Shown here: in pieces, positions 23,881 through 32,972 of the stretch
How positions within the stretch are numbered: position 1 is the first letter of the stretch
How the letters are laid out: each line of letters begins with the position of its first letter
Assembly: GCF_004570875.1 (NCBI RefSeq)
Contig: NZ_SPQK01000003.1
Coordinates: 124,001-188,000 of the forward strand
DNA length: 64,000 bases
Origin: Blastococcus sp. CT_GayMR16
Lineage (GTDB): Bacteria; Actinomycetota; Actinomycetes; Mycobacteriales; Geodermatophilaceae
Direction: 5' to 3'
Made by a program: the position numbers and the translations under genes
Notes under the pieces: generated by a model
Seen by the model: the letters and a program-made list of their open reading frames with translations, nothing else
Database searches by the model: none
Told to the model about the DNA's origin: nothing

Positions 23881-26800
23881 TCGCGATGTAGTCCCAGCAG
23901 TCGGACATCCTCGGGGCGCGGCGGTCGGACGCCATGCTGCGGTGGCGCCGACGGGGAGGCGGGTGTCCGGGTGGTGACAAGCTCGGGGTCGTGGAGGGCC
24001 CGCCAGTGGTCACGCTCTTTGGCTAGCTGGTCGGCCGGCTGGGTGAGGAGAGCCGGGTCGGCCGTCAGGCGCGCGATGCGGGCGCGGACGGTGGCCAGTT
24101 CTGCGCGGGTGCCGGTGATGTGCCGGTCCGTGTCGGCGAGCCGCTCCGCCGGGTCGAGGGTCCAGGAGAGGGATCCGAAGCGGGCGAGCCGGTTCTCATG
24201 CTGACGGCGGGCGTCGGCGAGCGCGGCCCCGGCGTGCCGGTGGGCCTGCTGGGCGGTGGCTGCGGTCGCGCGCAACTGAGCGTGCTCCGGGCGGACGTGT
24301 TCGGTGTCGTGGCGGGCGTAGGAGTCGAAGGCGGTCCACAGCCGCGGTCGGTCGTCGGACCGGTCAGCCAGGCTGGCGATCTGCTGCGGGTCGGTGGGCA
24401 TGGCCGGCAGGTAGGGCCGCCAGGCGTCCGCCCAGTCGATCAGTTGCTCGCCGGCTCGGTGCACCGCCGCCCGCCGAAGCTTGAGCCGGCCGGGACCGTC
24501 GAGCACGACCCGCGCGGCATCGCGGGCGGGGACACGCCCGCTGTCCCAGCTGTCGAGCAGCGTGTCGCGGATCCGGTCGATCTCGGCGGTGACGGCCGCG
24601 CCGCTGGCGTCGGCCCGCGCCGCGGCGTGGCGGGCGTCGATCCCCGTCTGCCGGTACCGGGCTTCCAGCGCGGTGAGCTGGCGGGCGTGGGCGGACTCGA
24701 GCGCGACGACCTCGCGCAGCGCGTCCCGGCGCGGCAAGTCGGAGGCGAGCCGATCCAGGCAGCGTTGCTCGGCCGTCCACGCGGAGTCCAGGTCGGCGAG
24801 CGCCTGCTCCAGCGGTCGGGGCCTGGCGTAGCGGGCGGCCTCGGCGGCCGCAAGTTCGGCGGCGTGTGCCGGGCCGAGATCGGCGCGGTCGCGGGCGAAG
24901 ACCGCGAGCCACTGCTCCTGCGCCTCGGCCGGGTCGGTCGCGACGAGGTGGGCGGTGTTTGCGGTACGGCCGCGGGTCATCCCGACGTAGGCCGCGGCCG
25001 CGCCGGTGTCCTCGCCGACCACCAGGTGGGCGGCGGTCACGGTGTCGCCTTGGGTGCCGTGCGCGGTGGATGCGTAGGCAAGTTCCACGTGCGCGGTGAC
25101 GTAGTGGGCGGGCAGCAGCCGCGCCCCTGTCCCGGCCGGGGTGACGTCGGGGGTGACGGCGGAGGTGACAGCGACGAACGCGCCGCCGGCGGGGGTGACA
25201 TGCGGTGTGCCGTCGGGGGTGACCAGCAGCCCGCCGTCGGCGTCGACGCCGATGACCGCCCACACGTCGCGGTTGGCGACCTGCAGGTCGCGGTCGTTGC
25301 GGCGGGTCGCGATCCGGTCGCCGACGCCGATCCGCTCCCCCGCCCCGGTGACGACCACGCGTCGGTCGTCGACCCGGCCATCGGTGACCAGGCGGTCCCG
25401 GACGGCGGCGCTGAGGGCGGCAGCCTGCTCACGGGTGGCGACCACCACGGCCACCCGCTCGCCCCCGGTGTAGCCGTCGGCCGCGCCGGCGGCGAGCGCC
25501 TCCCGCAGCGCCTGCCCGTCGGGGTGCAGCCGGATCTGCCCGCGGGCCAGCAGCGCGTCGAACACCGCCCCGGGGTTGGTGCCGGCGCGCATCGCCAGGG
25601 TCAGCTCGGCGTACCCGGTGTCCGGTGCCGTGCGGCCGGCGGCGTCGGTGCAGGTGAAGCGGTGCACGCCGACCAGTGTCAGGTGCCCGGCCGGGTCGAC
25701 CTGAGCCGCGGCGAGGTCCAGGACGCCACCGCGACCGACCGCCGCGAGCTGATGCCGGTCACCGAGCAGGGCGACGCGCACCCCGCACTCGTCGGCGACC
25801 GTCAGCAGGGCCCGGGCGGTGTCCTGATCCAGCATGCCCGCCTCGTCCACGACCAGCAGATCACCCGGACGCAGCCCCGTCCCCTCCCCCGGGCCTGCGT
25901 AGAAACCTCCTGTGGTGGGGCAGACGTCCCCGATACCGAGCCGGGCCCAGGCGCCGTCGTCGTTCCAGCGCCAGCCGTGCGCGAAGGCCAGCCGGGCCGC
26001 CGACCCGGCGACCGCGCCGACCTCCGCGGCGGCCACCTTGGCCGCCTTCAGCGTCGGGGTCACGACCACCAGCCGGCGACCCTGCTCGGCCAGCACGGTC
26101 CTGGTGGCGGCCAGCGTGGTGGTCTTGCCCGCGCCGGCCGCGCCCTCGATCACCACCAGGGCCCGCCGGCCGGCGAGCGCGGCGACCGCCGCCGCCTGTC
26201 CCGGGTCCAGCCGGGTGGCACCGGCTGCGATGTCGACCGGCGGTGTCCGGTCGGGGCCCGACACGTCGCCCGAGCGATCGGTGGCGCGGGAAGCCAGCCG
26301 GGCGGTGAGGTCGGCCTCGACGGCGAGCACCGGTGTGGAGGTCCAGGCCCGGATGTGCTCGGGCACCCCGCCGCGGTCCAGCAGCGGCACGCACCGGTCC
26401 ATCGCGCGGGCGGTGACGTCTTCGGCGAGCTCGATGCGCACCGCCGGGTCGGTGACGATGCCGGCGGCGGCGAGCAGCTGTTCGACCTCCCCGCGCACGT
26501 CGGCGGCGTTCCACGCCGAGCGGGCGGCGGCCAGCCGGGCCAGCACCCGCTCCACCACCTGCTCCCGGTCCAGGCCGCCGACCGGGGTGGGTGTGAGGCC
26601 GATGGGAACACTCCGGTCGCGGTAGCCCAGGGCGACCAGCTCGGCCAGCCACCGTGCCGTGAGATCCTCCCCGGGCTGTGGCAGCACCTTGTCCGGGCGG
26701 CCCGCTGCCCACGCTCTGGAGTCCCAGGAGTGGCGTAACGCCGGGCCGGGGGATTCGCCGGGATGCGCCGCGGTCCATTCTCGTTCGTAGGTGTCGATGT

Positions 26801-27539
26801 TCCGGGCGATCTGCGCGGTCCGCGCGCTGAAGGCGCCCACGAAATTCGCGAGCTGCCGTATCTCGCCATCACCGTTAAATGCATATCCGTGGGCGGCGAG
26901 CGCGGCCCGGAATTGCGGGTCGCAGGCGACCGCGGCGTGCCCGATACCGTTGATTGCGGCGAGTGAATCGCGGACGCCGACGGTGTGCAGGCCGCGCCAT
27001 TTCCCGGCGGCGAACACCCGGGCGTTGATCTGCAGGTGCAGATGGCGGTGCGGATCCCCGGCCCGCGACGTGTAGTGGGCCACCGTCACCGCCTCGGCCA
27101 CCTCGACCGGCACCTGCACCTGCCCGCCCCGCGGACCGACCCGGGTGGTGGCGTGCTGCCCGAGCCAGCCGAGAATCTGCTCGGCCGCCCGGGCCTGGGC
27201 CGAGTCATACGCGGTCGCGATGTCCGGATGCAGCGCGGCCGCCAGCGACCACGTCTTCGGGCCGTTGACCACCACCTCGACGAACCGCACTGCATGCCCG
27301 TCGCCGCGCAGCTGCCCCCGCGGCTCCCCGGTGCCCGGGTCACAGCCGGCCACCCACGTCTCGTAGGCGTCGCCGGTCAGCGGCGCCAGCTCGGTCACCC
27401 GGCTCTCGGTGACGCTGAACCGGCGGGCGAGGCCGGCGCCCTCGGTGAGGTAGTAGTCATCCGCCCTGCCCCGGTCGGCCTCCACGTACTGCCGGGCAGC
27501 CGCCGGCGCGCCGGCGTAGATCTTCATTCCGCCATGCAT
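23856..27539 (-). CDS. MobF-type relaxase-helicase (TrwC/TraI family)
   Basis: A 1227-residue conjugative relaxase. The N-terminal relaxase domain has tyrosines near the start (DDYYLTEG) and the metal-binding triad in HRHLHLQ near residues 162-170. A helicase part follows: Walker A EGAAGAGKTTT near 465-475 and LLVVDEAGMLD near 560-570, with a UvrD-like C-terminal motif (YASTAHGTQGDTV). The last 300 residues are a charged coiled-coil region. It would nick oriT and unwind the transferred strand. Alternative starts are a GTG at 27551 and an ATG at 27527. No coupling protein or mating-channel gene is present nearby. Confidence 0.9.
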   Translation of the reverse strand: MHGGMKIYAGAPAAARQYVEADRGRADDYYLTEGAGLARRFSVTESRVTELAPLTGDAYETWVAGCDPGTGEPRGQLRGDGHAVRFVEVVVNGPKTWSLAAALHPDIATAYDSAQARAAEQILGWLGQHATTRVGPRGGQVQVPVEVAEAVTVAHYTSRAGDPHRHLHLQINARVFAAGKWRGLHTVGVRDSLAAINGIGHAAVACDPQFRAALAAHGYAFNGDGEIRQLANFVGAFSARTAQIARNIDTYEREWTAAHPGESPGPALRHSWDSRAWAAGRPDKVLPQPGEDLTARWLAELVALGYRDRSVPIGLTPTPVGGLDREQVVERVLARLAAARSAWNAADVRGEVEQLLAAAGIVTDPAVRIELAEDVTARAMDRCVPLLDRGGVPEHIRAWTSTPVLAVEADLTARLASRATDRSGDVSGPDRTPPVDIAAGATRLDPGQAAAVAALAGRRALVVIEGAAGAGKTTTLAATRTVLAEQGRRLVVVTPTLKAAKVAAAEVGAVAGSAARLAFAHGWRWNDDGAWARLGIGDVCPTTGGFYAGPGEGTGLRPGDLLVVDEAGMLDQDTARALLTVADECGVRVALLGDRHQLAAVGRGGVLDLAAAQVDPAGHLTLVGVHRFTCTDAAGRTAPDTGYAELTLAMRAGTNPGAVFDALLARGQIRLHPDGQALREALAAGAADGYTGGERVAVVVATREQAAALSAAVRDRLVTDGRVDDRRVVVTGAGERIGVGDRIATRRNDRDLQVANRDVWAVIGVDADGGLLVTPDGTPHVTPAGGAFVAVTSAVTPDVTPAGTGARLLPAHYVTAHVELAYASTAHGTQGDTVTAAHLVVGEDTGAAAAYVGMTRGRTANTAHLVATDPAEAQEQWLAVFARDRADLGPAHAAELAAAEAARYARPRPLEQALADLDSAWTAEQRCLDRLASDLPRRDALREVVALESAHARQLTALEARYRQTGIDARHAAARADASGAAVTAEIDRIRDTLLDSWDSGRVPARDAARVVLDGPGRLKLRRAAVHRAGEQLIDWADAWRPYLPAMPTDPQQIASLADRSDDRPRLWTAFDSYARHDTEHVRPEHAQLRATAATAQQAHRHAGAALADARRQHENRLARFGSLSWTLDPAERLADTDRHITGTRAELATVRARIARLTADPALLTQPADQLAKERDHWRALHDPELVTTRTPASPSAPPQHGVRPPRPEDVRLLGLHRDASLGMPR

Positions 27540-27589
27540 TTTCAACGCCACCCGACAATGACCAACAAGTCACCCCTAGAAACGGCGAT

Positions 27590-27673
27590 GGGCCCCGCGA
27601 AGCGGGGCCCGATCTACCTCCGAAGGTAGCATGCGTGCCGCTCTTTCGGGAGGACTTAAGGTTTCCCGGGAAA
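27590..27673. other. Palindrome cluster upstream of relaxase (candidate oriT)
   Basis: Three dyads in 84 bp: GGGCCCCGC/GCGGGGCCC with a three-base loop (27590-27610), CTACCT/AGGTAG with a four-base loop (27614-27629), and the 12-bp palindrome TTTCCCGGGAAA (27662-27673). They stand just upstream of the relaxase gene, where origins of transfer usually lie. The first hairpin could instead be a terminator. No nick site can be named. Confidence 0.45.
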
Positions 27674-27722
27674 GGCTGGACTGGTGGGCGTAAGGACGTC
27701 GCCGGCGTCATGTCGTTGGTTG

Positions 27723-28250
27723 TCAACGGCGATTGTCGACTGAGAGCAGGCCGCCGCCTTCCGAGCCGCAGGTACGGATGACGATCGGCTCCGGGGTGCC
27801 CCGGCTCGGGTCGCCGGCCTCAGCGCTGAACTCGTGCCGGGTCACCCCGTGGGAGTCGATGCTGGCGAGCGGGTCGTCATGGACCGGCGGGCCGGCCTTG
27901 CCCGCCTTGCCGCGGCGGGGCTTGCCGAACGCGGCTCGGTGATCGCGACGCGGCCGACGACGACGCCGTCAGTGCGCACGTGCAGCGCGCCGAGTCTCGG
28001 GGAGGGATCGTCACCGGCCAGGGGGGCTGTCCACGCCGAGCTGCCAGGACACCAGTGCTTCCAGCGTGGTCATCACCGCGACGCCGCATCCGCAGACGCT
28101 CGCGGGCGCGGGATGGGCGGAGTACCGACACACGGCGGCCAGCTCGGCCTCGGGCCACGGCGTCCGGGCTATGGGCGCGACCAGCGGCACGGCTAGTGCC
28201 GGTCCACGCCGGGCGGGCGATGGCCGCCGCGCAGATGCCACACCCGCCAG
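27723..28250 (-). pseudogene. Frame-broken gene of unknown family
   Basis: Protein-like sequence continues through three reading frames: WPEAELAAVCRYSAHPAPAS with CGCG, then LGALHVRTDGVVVGRVAITE, then DSHGVTRHEFSAEAGDPSRG and a stop at 27723. The Cys/His pattern (C, H, CGCG) recalls a small actinobacterial mobile-element family, but no function is known. At least two single-base shifts break it. Either the gene has decayed or the sequence has local errors; its start is unclear. Confidence 0.5.
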
Positions 28251-28299
28251 CCGACGGAGGGGAAGGTCCGCTCGGCAACGAGAAGCAGGGGTGCGGCCC

Positions 28300-28725
28300 T
28301 CAACCGGAGGACACCAACCTGACGCCGGAGAGGAGCTGCACGTCATCGCCGCCGCCGCCCTCGACCTGAAATCCATGATGCGAGGCCGCCGGTGAGAAAA
28401 TGCTGCGCGCCTCAAAGACGAAGAGGCGCGCCGCATCGCCTTTCAGGCCTATTGCAGCTGCAATCACTCGGAGTGTATGGATACGCGGTCGTGCCACTCG
28501 TCCACATTCGAGGCTGTTGATCGCCCGCAGGCTCAACCCAGCTCGATCCGCCACTTCGCGTTGGGTGAGGGCGGCGCGCTCGCGCCGGTCGCGGAGAAGT
28601 TCTCCCACAGTAAAAAATGGACCCACGGTGTCCCCCACTGCCGAAGGACGAAATTTTCCGGAGACCGAGACCTCGCGGTTTCGATGTCTGGGAGGAGAAG
28701 CTAGCGCGCTCTCTGGCGTTAGCAC
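28300..28725 (-). CDS. XRE-family HTH regulator
   Basis: A 141-residue DNA-binding protein. The HTH (VGELLRDRRERAALTQREVA, then GLSLRAINSLECGR) lies at about residues 40-90; it is of the Cro/C1 type seen at the N-terminus of many actinobacterial regulators. There is no further domain; the C-terminal 40 residues are glycine-rich. The true start may lie at an internal GTG. It may control the neighbouring relaxase or the low-GC cargo genes; direction and distance do not settle this. Confidence 0.72.
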   Translation of the reverse strand: MLTPESALASPPRHRNREVSVSGKFRPSAVGDTVGPFFTVGELLRDRRERAALTQREVADRAGLSLRAINSLECGRVARPRIHTLRVIAAAIGLKGDAARLFVFEARSIFSPAASHHGFQVEGGGGDDVQLLSGVRLVSSG

Positions 28726-28963
28726 AAGATCCTAGCCGGACCTGAACGACACGATCCTGCAACGAAGCCTCCAGGACCCCTTACCAGGCCGTCTGCACTT
28801 TGTCTAGAGAAGATCCTCGGCAGTTTAAGCAACCGCCGCACGCACATGTACAGCATTTGATCGGATTTTATCGATAAGCATGTTGACCGCTGGCGATTAC
28901 GCATTCCAACATGCTGCCGACCGGTTTCAAACTATCCAGGGCAGCAGAAGGTGGGTTCACGAG

Positions 28964-29362
28964 ATGATCATTGGGCAGACGCGACGTCTAGCAGTTCTCA
29001 TGGTAAGTATCCTCGCCATGCTGGGGTTGGTCCTTACCGCTCCAGCATGGGTAAACCCAGCATCGGCAGCTACAGCGGTCACCGTTAATGTGACTTGCAC
29101 TTCGAATGGCGATGCAGCGTTTAATGCAGTCTACGAAGGGCAAAGGAATACGGCTTACAATGCATACTATAAGTACTCCTGGGTCTCGCCTAACGCAGGT
29201 GGCGGAAAGTTTGCGTGGACCTACTTCTCAAGAGTGGCTACGGGTTCCCAGGGACTAGGCAGCACAAACACTGTGTACCTGACCCTGGGCACTGCTGTGA
29301 CCAAGGTAACCGTGGAGGTGAAAATCAACGGTGTTGTGGGTTCTGCGTCTGACACCTGCTGA
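28964..29362 (+). CDS. Small secreted protein in low-GC patch
   Basis: A 132-residue exported protein. The ATG at 28964 follows AGAAGG and begins MIIGQTRRLAVLMVSILAML, a signal peptide ending near ASAATA. The mature part (about 95 residues) is beta-rich, with tyrosine and asparagine runs (AYNAYYKYSW) and exactly two cysteines, one near each end, which could form a disulfide. An earlier ATG at 28880 lacks a ribosome-binding site. G+C is clearly below the flanks, suggesting recent acquisition. A strong terminator follows. Function unknown. Confidence 0.68.
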   Translation: MIIGQTRRLAVLMVSILAMLGLVLTAPAWVNPASAATAVTVNVTCTSNGDAAFNAVYEGQRNTAYNAYYKYSWVSPNAGGGKFAWTYFSRVATGSQGLGSTNTVYLTLGTAVTKVTVEVKINGVVGSASDTC

Positions 29363-29465
29363 CCTCATGCACGCGCACTAACGTGTGTTGGCAGCCATTT
29401 CGCGAGATGACCGAGAGGGCCGGGTCCATCTCTTCAACTTTAGACCCTTCAACATTCCGGTAGCG

Positions 29466-29505
29466 CCGTCAGGCCCTCCGCAGTTCGTAGCGGGGGGCCT
29501 GACGG
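29466..29505. terminator. 16-bp stem-loop after secreted-protein gene
   Basis: CCGTCAGGCCCTCCGC (29466-29481) pairs with GCGGGGGGCCTGACGG (29490-29505) with one G-T wobble and an eight-base loop. It lies about 100 bases after the stop of the secreted-protein gene. Confidence 0.75.
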
Positions 29506-29609
29506 TGTACTGCTCAGATCGATTAGAGTCCGCGAACCTCTAACATCGGAAGGGCATTGTGCTCAAGCCCCCCTCTTTCGAACCTTCCGCATGCCGTTCG
29601 GAAAGTGAT

Positions 29610-29843
29610 TTATCCGAGGTCGCGTCGGAACCGGTATACGCCTCTGGCGCCATCAAGGGTAGTTCTGAGACCAAGTTGCGAGCTTGGGCCTAGACCGTTT
29701 GAGACTTGATCGCAATAGCAGACCCGGCGAAGCTCGAAGGTGGGCCACACCAAGAATTCGCGCTGATCTAGCTGATAGCTCTGACTGCCGACCGTCAAGT
29801 CGTCGCTAGCGGCTAGCCGACCAGACCTTGACAAACTCGTCAT
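29610..29843 (-). CDS. Small hypothetical protein (low-GC patch)
   Basis: A possible 77-residue protein (MTSLSRSGRLAASDDLTVGS...) rich in aromatic and charged residues (FELRRVCYCDQVSNGLG). Composition is protein-like and codon use resembles the other low-GC genes here, but the ribosome-binding site is weak, and an upstream start at 29933 is also open. No family is recognised. Confidence 0.42.
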   Translation of the reverse strand: MTSLSRSGRLAASDDLTVGSQSYQLDQREFLVWPTFELRRVCYCDQVSNGLGPSSQLGLRTTLDGARGVYRFRRDLG

Positions 29844-29953
29844 GGCGCTAGGAAGATGACTTCTCCATCGACGGCAGAGGGTAGGGCTAGCGCACGCTTG
29901 ACAAGTGCATTCCCTTAAGTCCCCCGCCGCCACTGGTTAGCGAAGGAGCATGC

Positions 29954-30268
29954 GTGAGTATTCACAGCTCTATTGAATCCTACCGTCAAGGAGTTCCCCT
30001 CCGAAGCTGGGGCCCTCAAGGCGCCGCTGATGCAGCGGTTGCTGAGTTGAACCTGAAGGCAGCTTCCGCAATAGAGGCGACACAGTCCCTTCTGAAAGGA
30101 GAGGCGCAGTCTAGCGAGAACACCAGCACTTTCGGGGCTGCCAATTTCTATGCGTTTCTTTCCGGGTATGAGCCGATATTCGTACTTGCAGGTCAGCCGC
30201 GGATCGTACCTGAAGTAGAAAACTTACTGACCCGCTTCTCAAAACACTTCGCGAGTCTGTCTCACTAG
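29954..30268 (+). CDS. Small helical hypothetical protein (low-GC patch)
   Basis: A 104-residue protein starting at a GTG (29954) with AGGAG five bases upstream. The sequence is mainly helical (GAADAAVAELNLKAASAIEA), with a hydrophobic aromatic centre (ANFYAFLSGYEPIFVLAG). There is no signal peptide. Lower G+C than its surroundings. Function unknown. Confidence 0.58.
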   Translation: MSIHSSIESYRQGVPLRSWGPQGAADAAVAELNLKAASAIEATQSLLKGEAQSSENTSTFGAANFYAFLSGYEPIFVLAGQPRIVPEVENLLTRFSKHFASLSH

Positions 30269-30433
30269 CCATCTATCGACGGCTCGTGCACCTTCTTCAG
30301 GGCGGCGGACAAGCGATCGACGCCAAGATACAGCTGTGAAGACGGTCTTGCGGGCCGCGTGAAGGATCGCCAACGGCGGGGCCTCGCGCGACCCCCGCCG
30401 CCGCCGCCGGCCGCATGAAGCAACCACCGCCTC

Positions 30434-30471
30434 GGCGTGGCCGCTCCCGCGGGTGCGGGAGCGGCCACGCC
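30434..30471. terminator. 17-bp perfect stem-loop ending the ParB-like gene
   Basis: GGCGTGGCCGCTCCCGC (30434-30450) pairs perfectly with GCGGGAGCGGCCACGCC (30455-30471) around a four-base loop. It starts two bases past the presumed original stop codon of the frame-broken ParB-like gene (30474-30476). Confidence 0.8.
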
Positions 30472-30473
30472 GG

Positions 30474-31700
30474 TCAGGTAGCGCCGGACGACGGATCGAC
30501 GGTGGGCTGGTCAACGGCGTCGATGATCTGCTGTTCGATCTGGGCCGGGGGTGTAGCCGCACGAGACCAGGAACCGCAGCCAGCGGGCGTCGCCGGTGCC
30601 GGGGTTACGCCAGGACTGGCGGTGCAGCCCGGACTCGATGGCGCCGGCGACGTGGGCCAGCAGCGCCACCGTGAGCCGGGTGTCGGGCAGCTGTTCGCCG
30701 CTGGTCAGGGTGGGCGCGGGCTTGTCCTGGGTGGTCCACCACTGGCCGGGGGCGTCGATGCCGAGGTCGGCGGCGGCAGTCCTGGGCTCGGTTGGGTTGC
30801 CCGGACAGCCACCGGGACAGCGCCCGGGGGTCGGTGGCCAGTGTTTCGACCGTGAACCGCAGCGCCGCCTTGGGCGCGGTCTTGCGCTGCAGTAGGCCCT
30901 TGATCCACTCGCGGCGGGTCTCATTCGCCGCCGCCATCGCCTTGTTGTTCTCGATGGTGGCCCGCCGTTCGGCGGCGGCGGCCTCGCGTTCGGCTTCGCT
31001 GGGTTCCTCGGCTGCTGCGCCGGTGGGTAGGGCGGTGGCCGTCCAGCGGTCGCGGTGGCCGTTACCGGCCTGGGTCGGTGCACACCTCCATGGCTTGTGG
31101 CCCCTGCCAGCCGCTGGTGTTCACGTAGACCGCCGAGCCGGGGCAGCCGGCGTGGCCGTCGGCGGTCAGCGGCCTGCCGTCGTGGGTGAGGTCGGCCAGC
31201 CGGGTAGCGGCGCGGCCGGCGTCCTCGTCCAGGACGGTTCGCCCGGCGGCGGCCAGCTCCGCCAGCAGGGCGGCTGCCTGTTCGGCTTCGGCTCGGGCCT
31301 GCTTGGCGCGGGTCAGTGCGTGGGCGAACCGCCCGGGCCCCTCCCCCGCTGCCGCGATGAGGGCAGCGGTGGTGTCGGGGTCGTCGGCGTAGACGGCGAC
31401 GGCGACGGCGGCGGCCTGGTCCAGGGTCAGCCCGGCACCGGCGACGGCGGCGGCGGTGTCGCCGTCCAGTCGGGCGACCCCGGCGGCCTTGGCGACCCGC
31501 TTGCGGCCGAGCCCGGTCGACTTGGCCACCCTGGCCAGGGGCACGCCGAGGTCGAGCATTGCCTGCACCCCGCGGGCCGCTCGCCCCTGCCGGTCCGATT
31601 GCTGCTCGTTGTGCTGCTGGTGCTGGTCATCTGGACCCTCCCGGAACTGGAGCCGAAGCCGGTACGGGAGGAGCTGCGGAACAGGTGTCCTGCCACCCAT
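30474..31700 (-). pseudogene. ParB-like partition gene, truncated and frame-broken
   Basis: Reads like the central and C-terminal part of a plasmid ParB/RepB-type protein: RGVQAMLDLGVPLARVAKST, GLGRKRVAKAAGVARLDGDT, LTLDQAAAVAV, then AMAAANETRREWIKGLLQRK in a second frame, LGIDAPGQWWTTQDKPAPTL in a third, and AQIEQQIIDAVDQPTVDPSS in a fourth segment to the stop at 30474. The frame changes near 31068, 30795 and 30552 (the last in a C5 run). The N-terminal ParB nuclease-like domain is missing. A partition gene suggests plasmid ancestry for element B. Confidence 0.65.
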
Positions 31701-32582
31701 TCCCCCGGCCCGTCCGGCACAGAGCTCTGCTCAGGGGCCGGGAGCGACGGCGGGGGACGACCGGACCAAGACTGCTTCCGCAGCGCAGCGCCCGGAGGGC
31801 GGAAGGATCTTGGTCCGGTCGGGAGGAGACGGCGCGGGAGGCCCTACGCTGAGCTGCCGGACGGGTCGGGGGACCAGCAAGGACAGCCCGCCGCAGGCGG
31901 ACCTTGACGACGGCGCAGCCGGCGCCGCGCGCAGCGTGGCCCGAAGGGTGTTCCTGGCCTGCCTCACCGGCCGCGGCGCGCGGACGTCAGCGGCGCGTCC
32001 ACCGGTCAGGGAGCCTCGATCGCCCGACACGTCGCGCAGGTCCCTGGCGGACCGGTCACGGGCTCCGCCGTCTCGCCGTGCCCCGGGTGCGGTGTCCAGC
32101 GCCATGAGTTGAGCGTGGCCAGGTCAGCGCCGCCCCAGGGAGTCTGTCCGGATGTTGTGGACAGAAGCCGTTGTCCACACGGACCACTTGCGTGCGAGCG
32201 CCCCGATGCTCACGGCCTGCATCGGCTGACTGGAGGACAACAGGAGGACAACTGGAGGAACCCCCAGGTCAGCAGCGGACCTCCAGTTGTCCTCCAGTCC
32301 CTGAGCGAGAACGGGTCCTCGGCTGTCGTCGGCCTACCGGAGAACGTGCCGAACCCCAGCCGCAGGACCGGGGGCCGTCCACCGGCTGTCCCGGCGCCGA
32401 TCCCCGGCGTCGGCGGATGAAGGGCCCCTGGCTGGCAGGTGACGTGCCAGAGGCGACCGCGACAGGAGAACAACCGGAGACGTCCGAGAAAGCTGGCTGT
32501 GAAGTGTCACCAACGGGCCCGAAATGGCGCCTTCTGTGGTGAAGGCACCGCCCAGCACCGACGATCCTCCGGGAGCCCAGTC
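31701..32582. other. 882-bp intergenic region with inverted repeats
   Basis: No supported gene. Two dyads are seen. GACCGGACCAAGA (31759-31771) pairs with TCTTGGTCCGGTC (31808-31820) across 36 bases. In 32229-32298 the motif GGAGGACAAC occurs twice, and GGAGGACAACTGGAGG (32243-32258) pairs with CCTCCAGTTGTCCTCC (32280-32295). The region precedes an HTH gene and may hold its operator or a partition/replication site. Confidence 0.5.
32229..32298. repeat. GGAGGACAAC direct/inverted repeat cluster
   Basis: ACTGGAGGACAAC (32229-32241) and GGAGGACAACTGGAGG (32243-32258) lie in tandem; their complement lies at 32280-32298. The 16-bp inner dyad is perfect with a 21-base loop. This arrangement fits a regulator or partition-protein binding site in front of the HTH gene at 32583. 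Confidence 0.6.
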
Positions 32583-32792
32583 ATGCCCGACCCCACCGCC
32601 GAGCGCGAGCCCGAGCTGCTCACCATCACCGAGGCCGCCGATGTGCTCCGCGCGCCCGTCGCCACCCTCCGGTACTGGCGACACCTCGGCACCGGCCCGA
32701 ACAGCTTCCGACTCGGCCGGCGCGTCCTCTACCGCCGCGCCGACCTGCGCACCTGGATCGACGCACAGGCAGACCAGCCCCCGCACCGATAG
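32583..32792 (+). CDS. Excisionase-like HTH protein (element B)
   Basis: A 69-residue winged-HTH protein: LLTITEAADVLRAPVATLRYWR then SFRLGRRVLYRRADLRTWID. Same class as the HTH protein of element A. The ATG at 32583 is preferred over upstream frames because family similarity starts there. It may be an excisionase or a regulator; it is far from the integrase, which weakens the excisionase reading. Confidence 0.75.
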   Translation: MPDPTAEREPELLTITEAADVLRAPVATLRYWRHLGTGPNSFRLGRRVLYRRADLRTWIDAQADQPPHR

Positions 32793-32972
32793 CCCCGCGC
32801 CTCCGGAGAGCGGCTGGACGGGCACGGGGCCGCTTCGGATTCCGGGCACACGGCGAGGCCCTGTGTCCACCCCCGCCCGTGGACACCGACGGCCATCCAC
32901 AGACGCCGAACAGGACCCGCTCCGGCAGCGCCGGAACGGCGACGCTGCCCACACGCACCGAGAGGAGGAGCG

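Noticed and set aside
24120-26738. Long plus-strand frame of 872 codons across the relaxase
   Set aside because: Complement of a strong relaxase gene; composition is that of an antisense frame with no domains.
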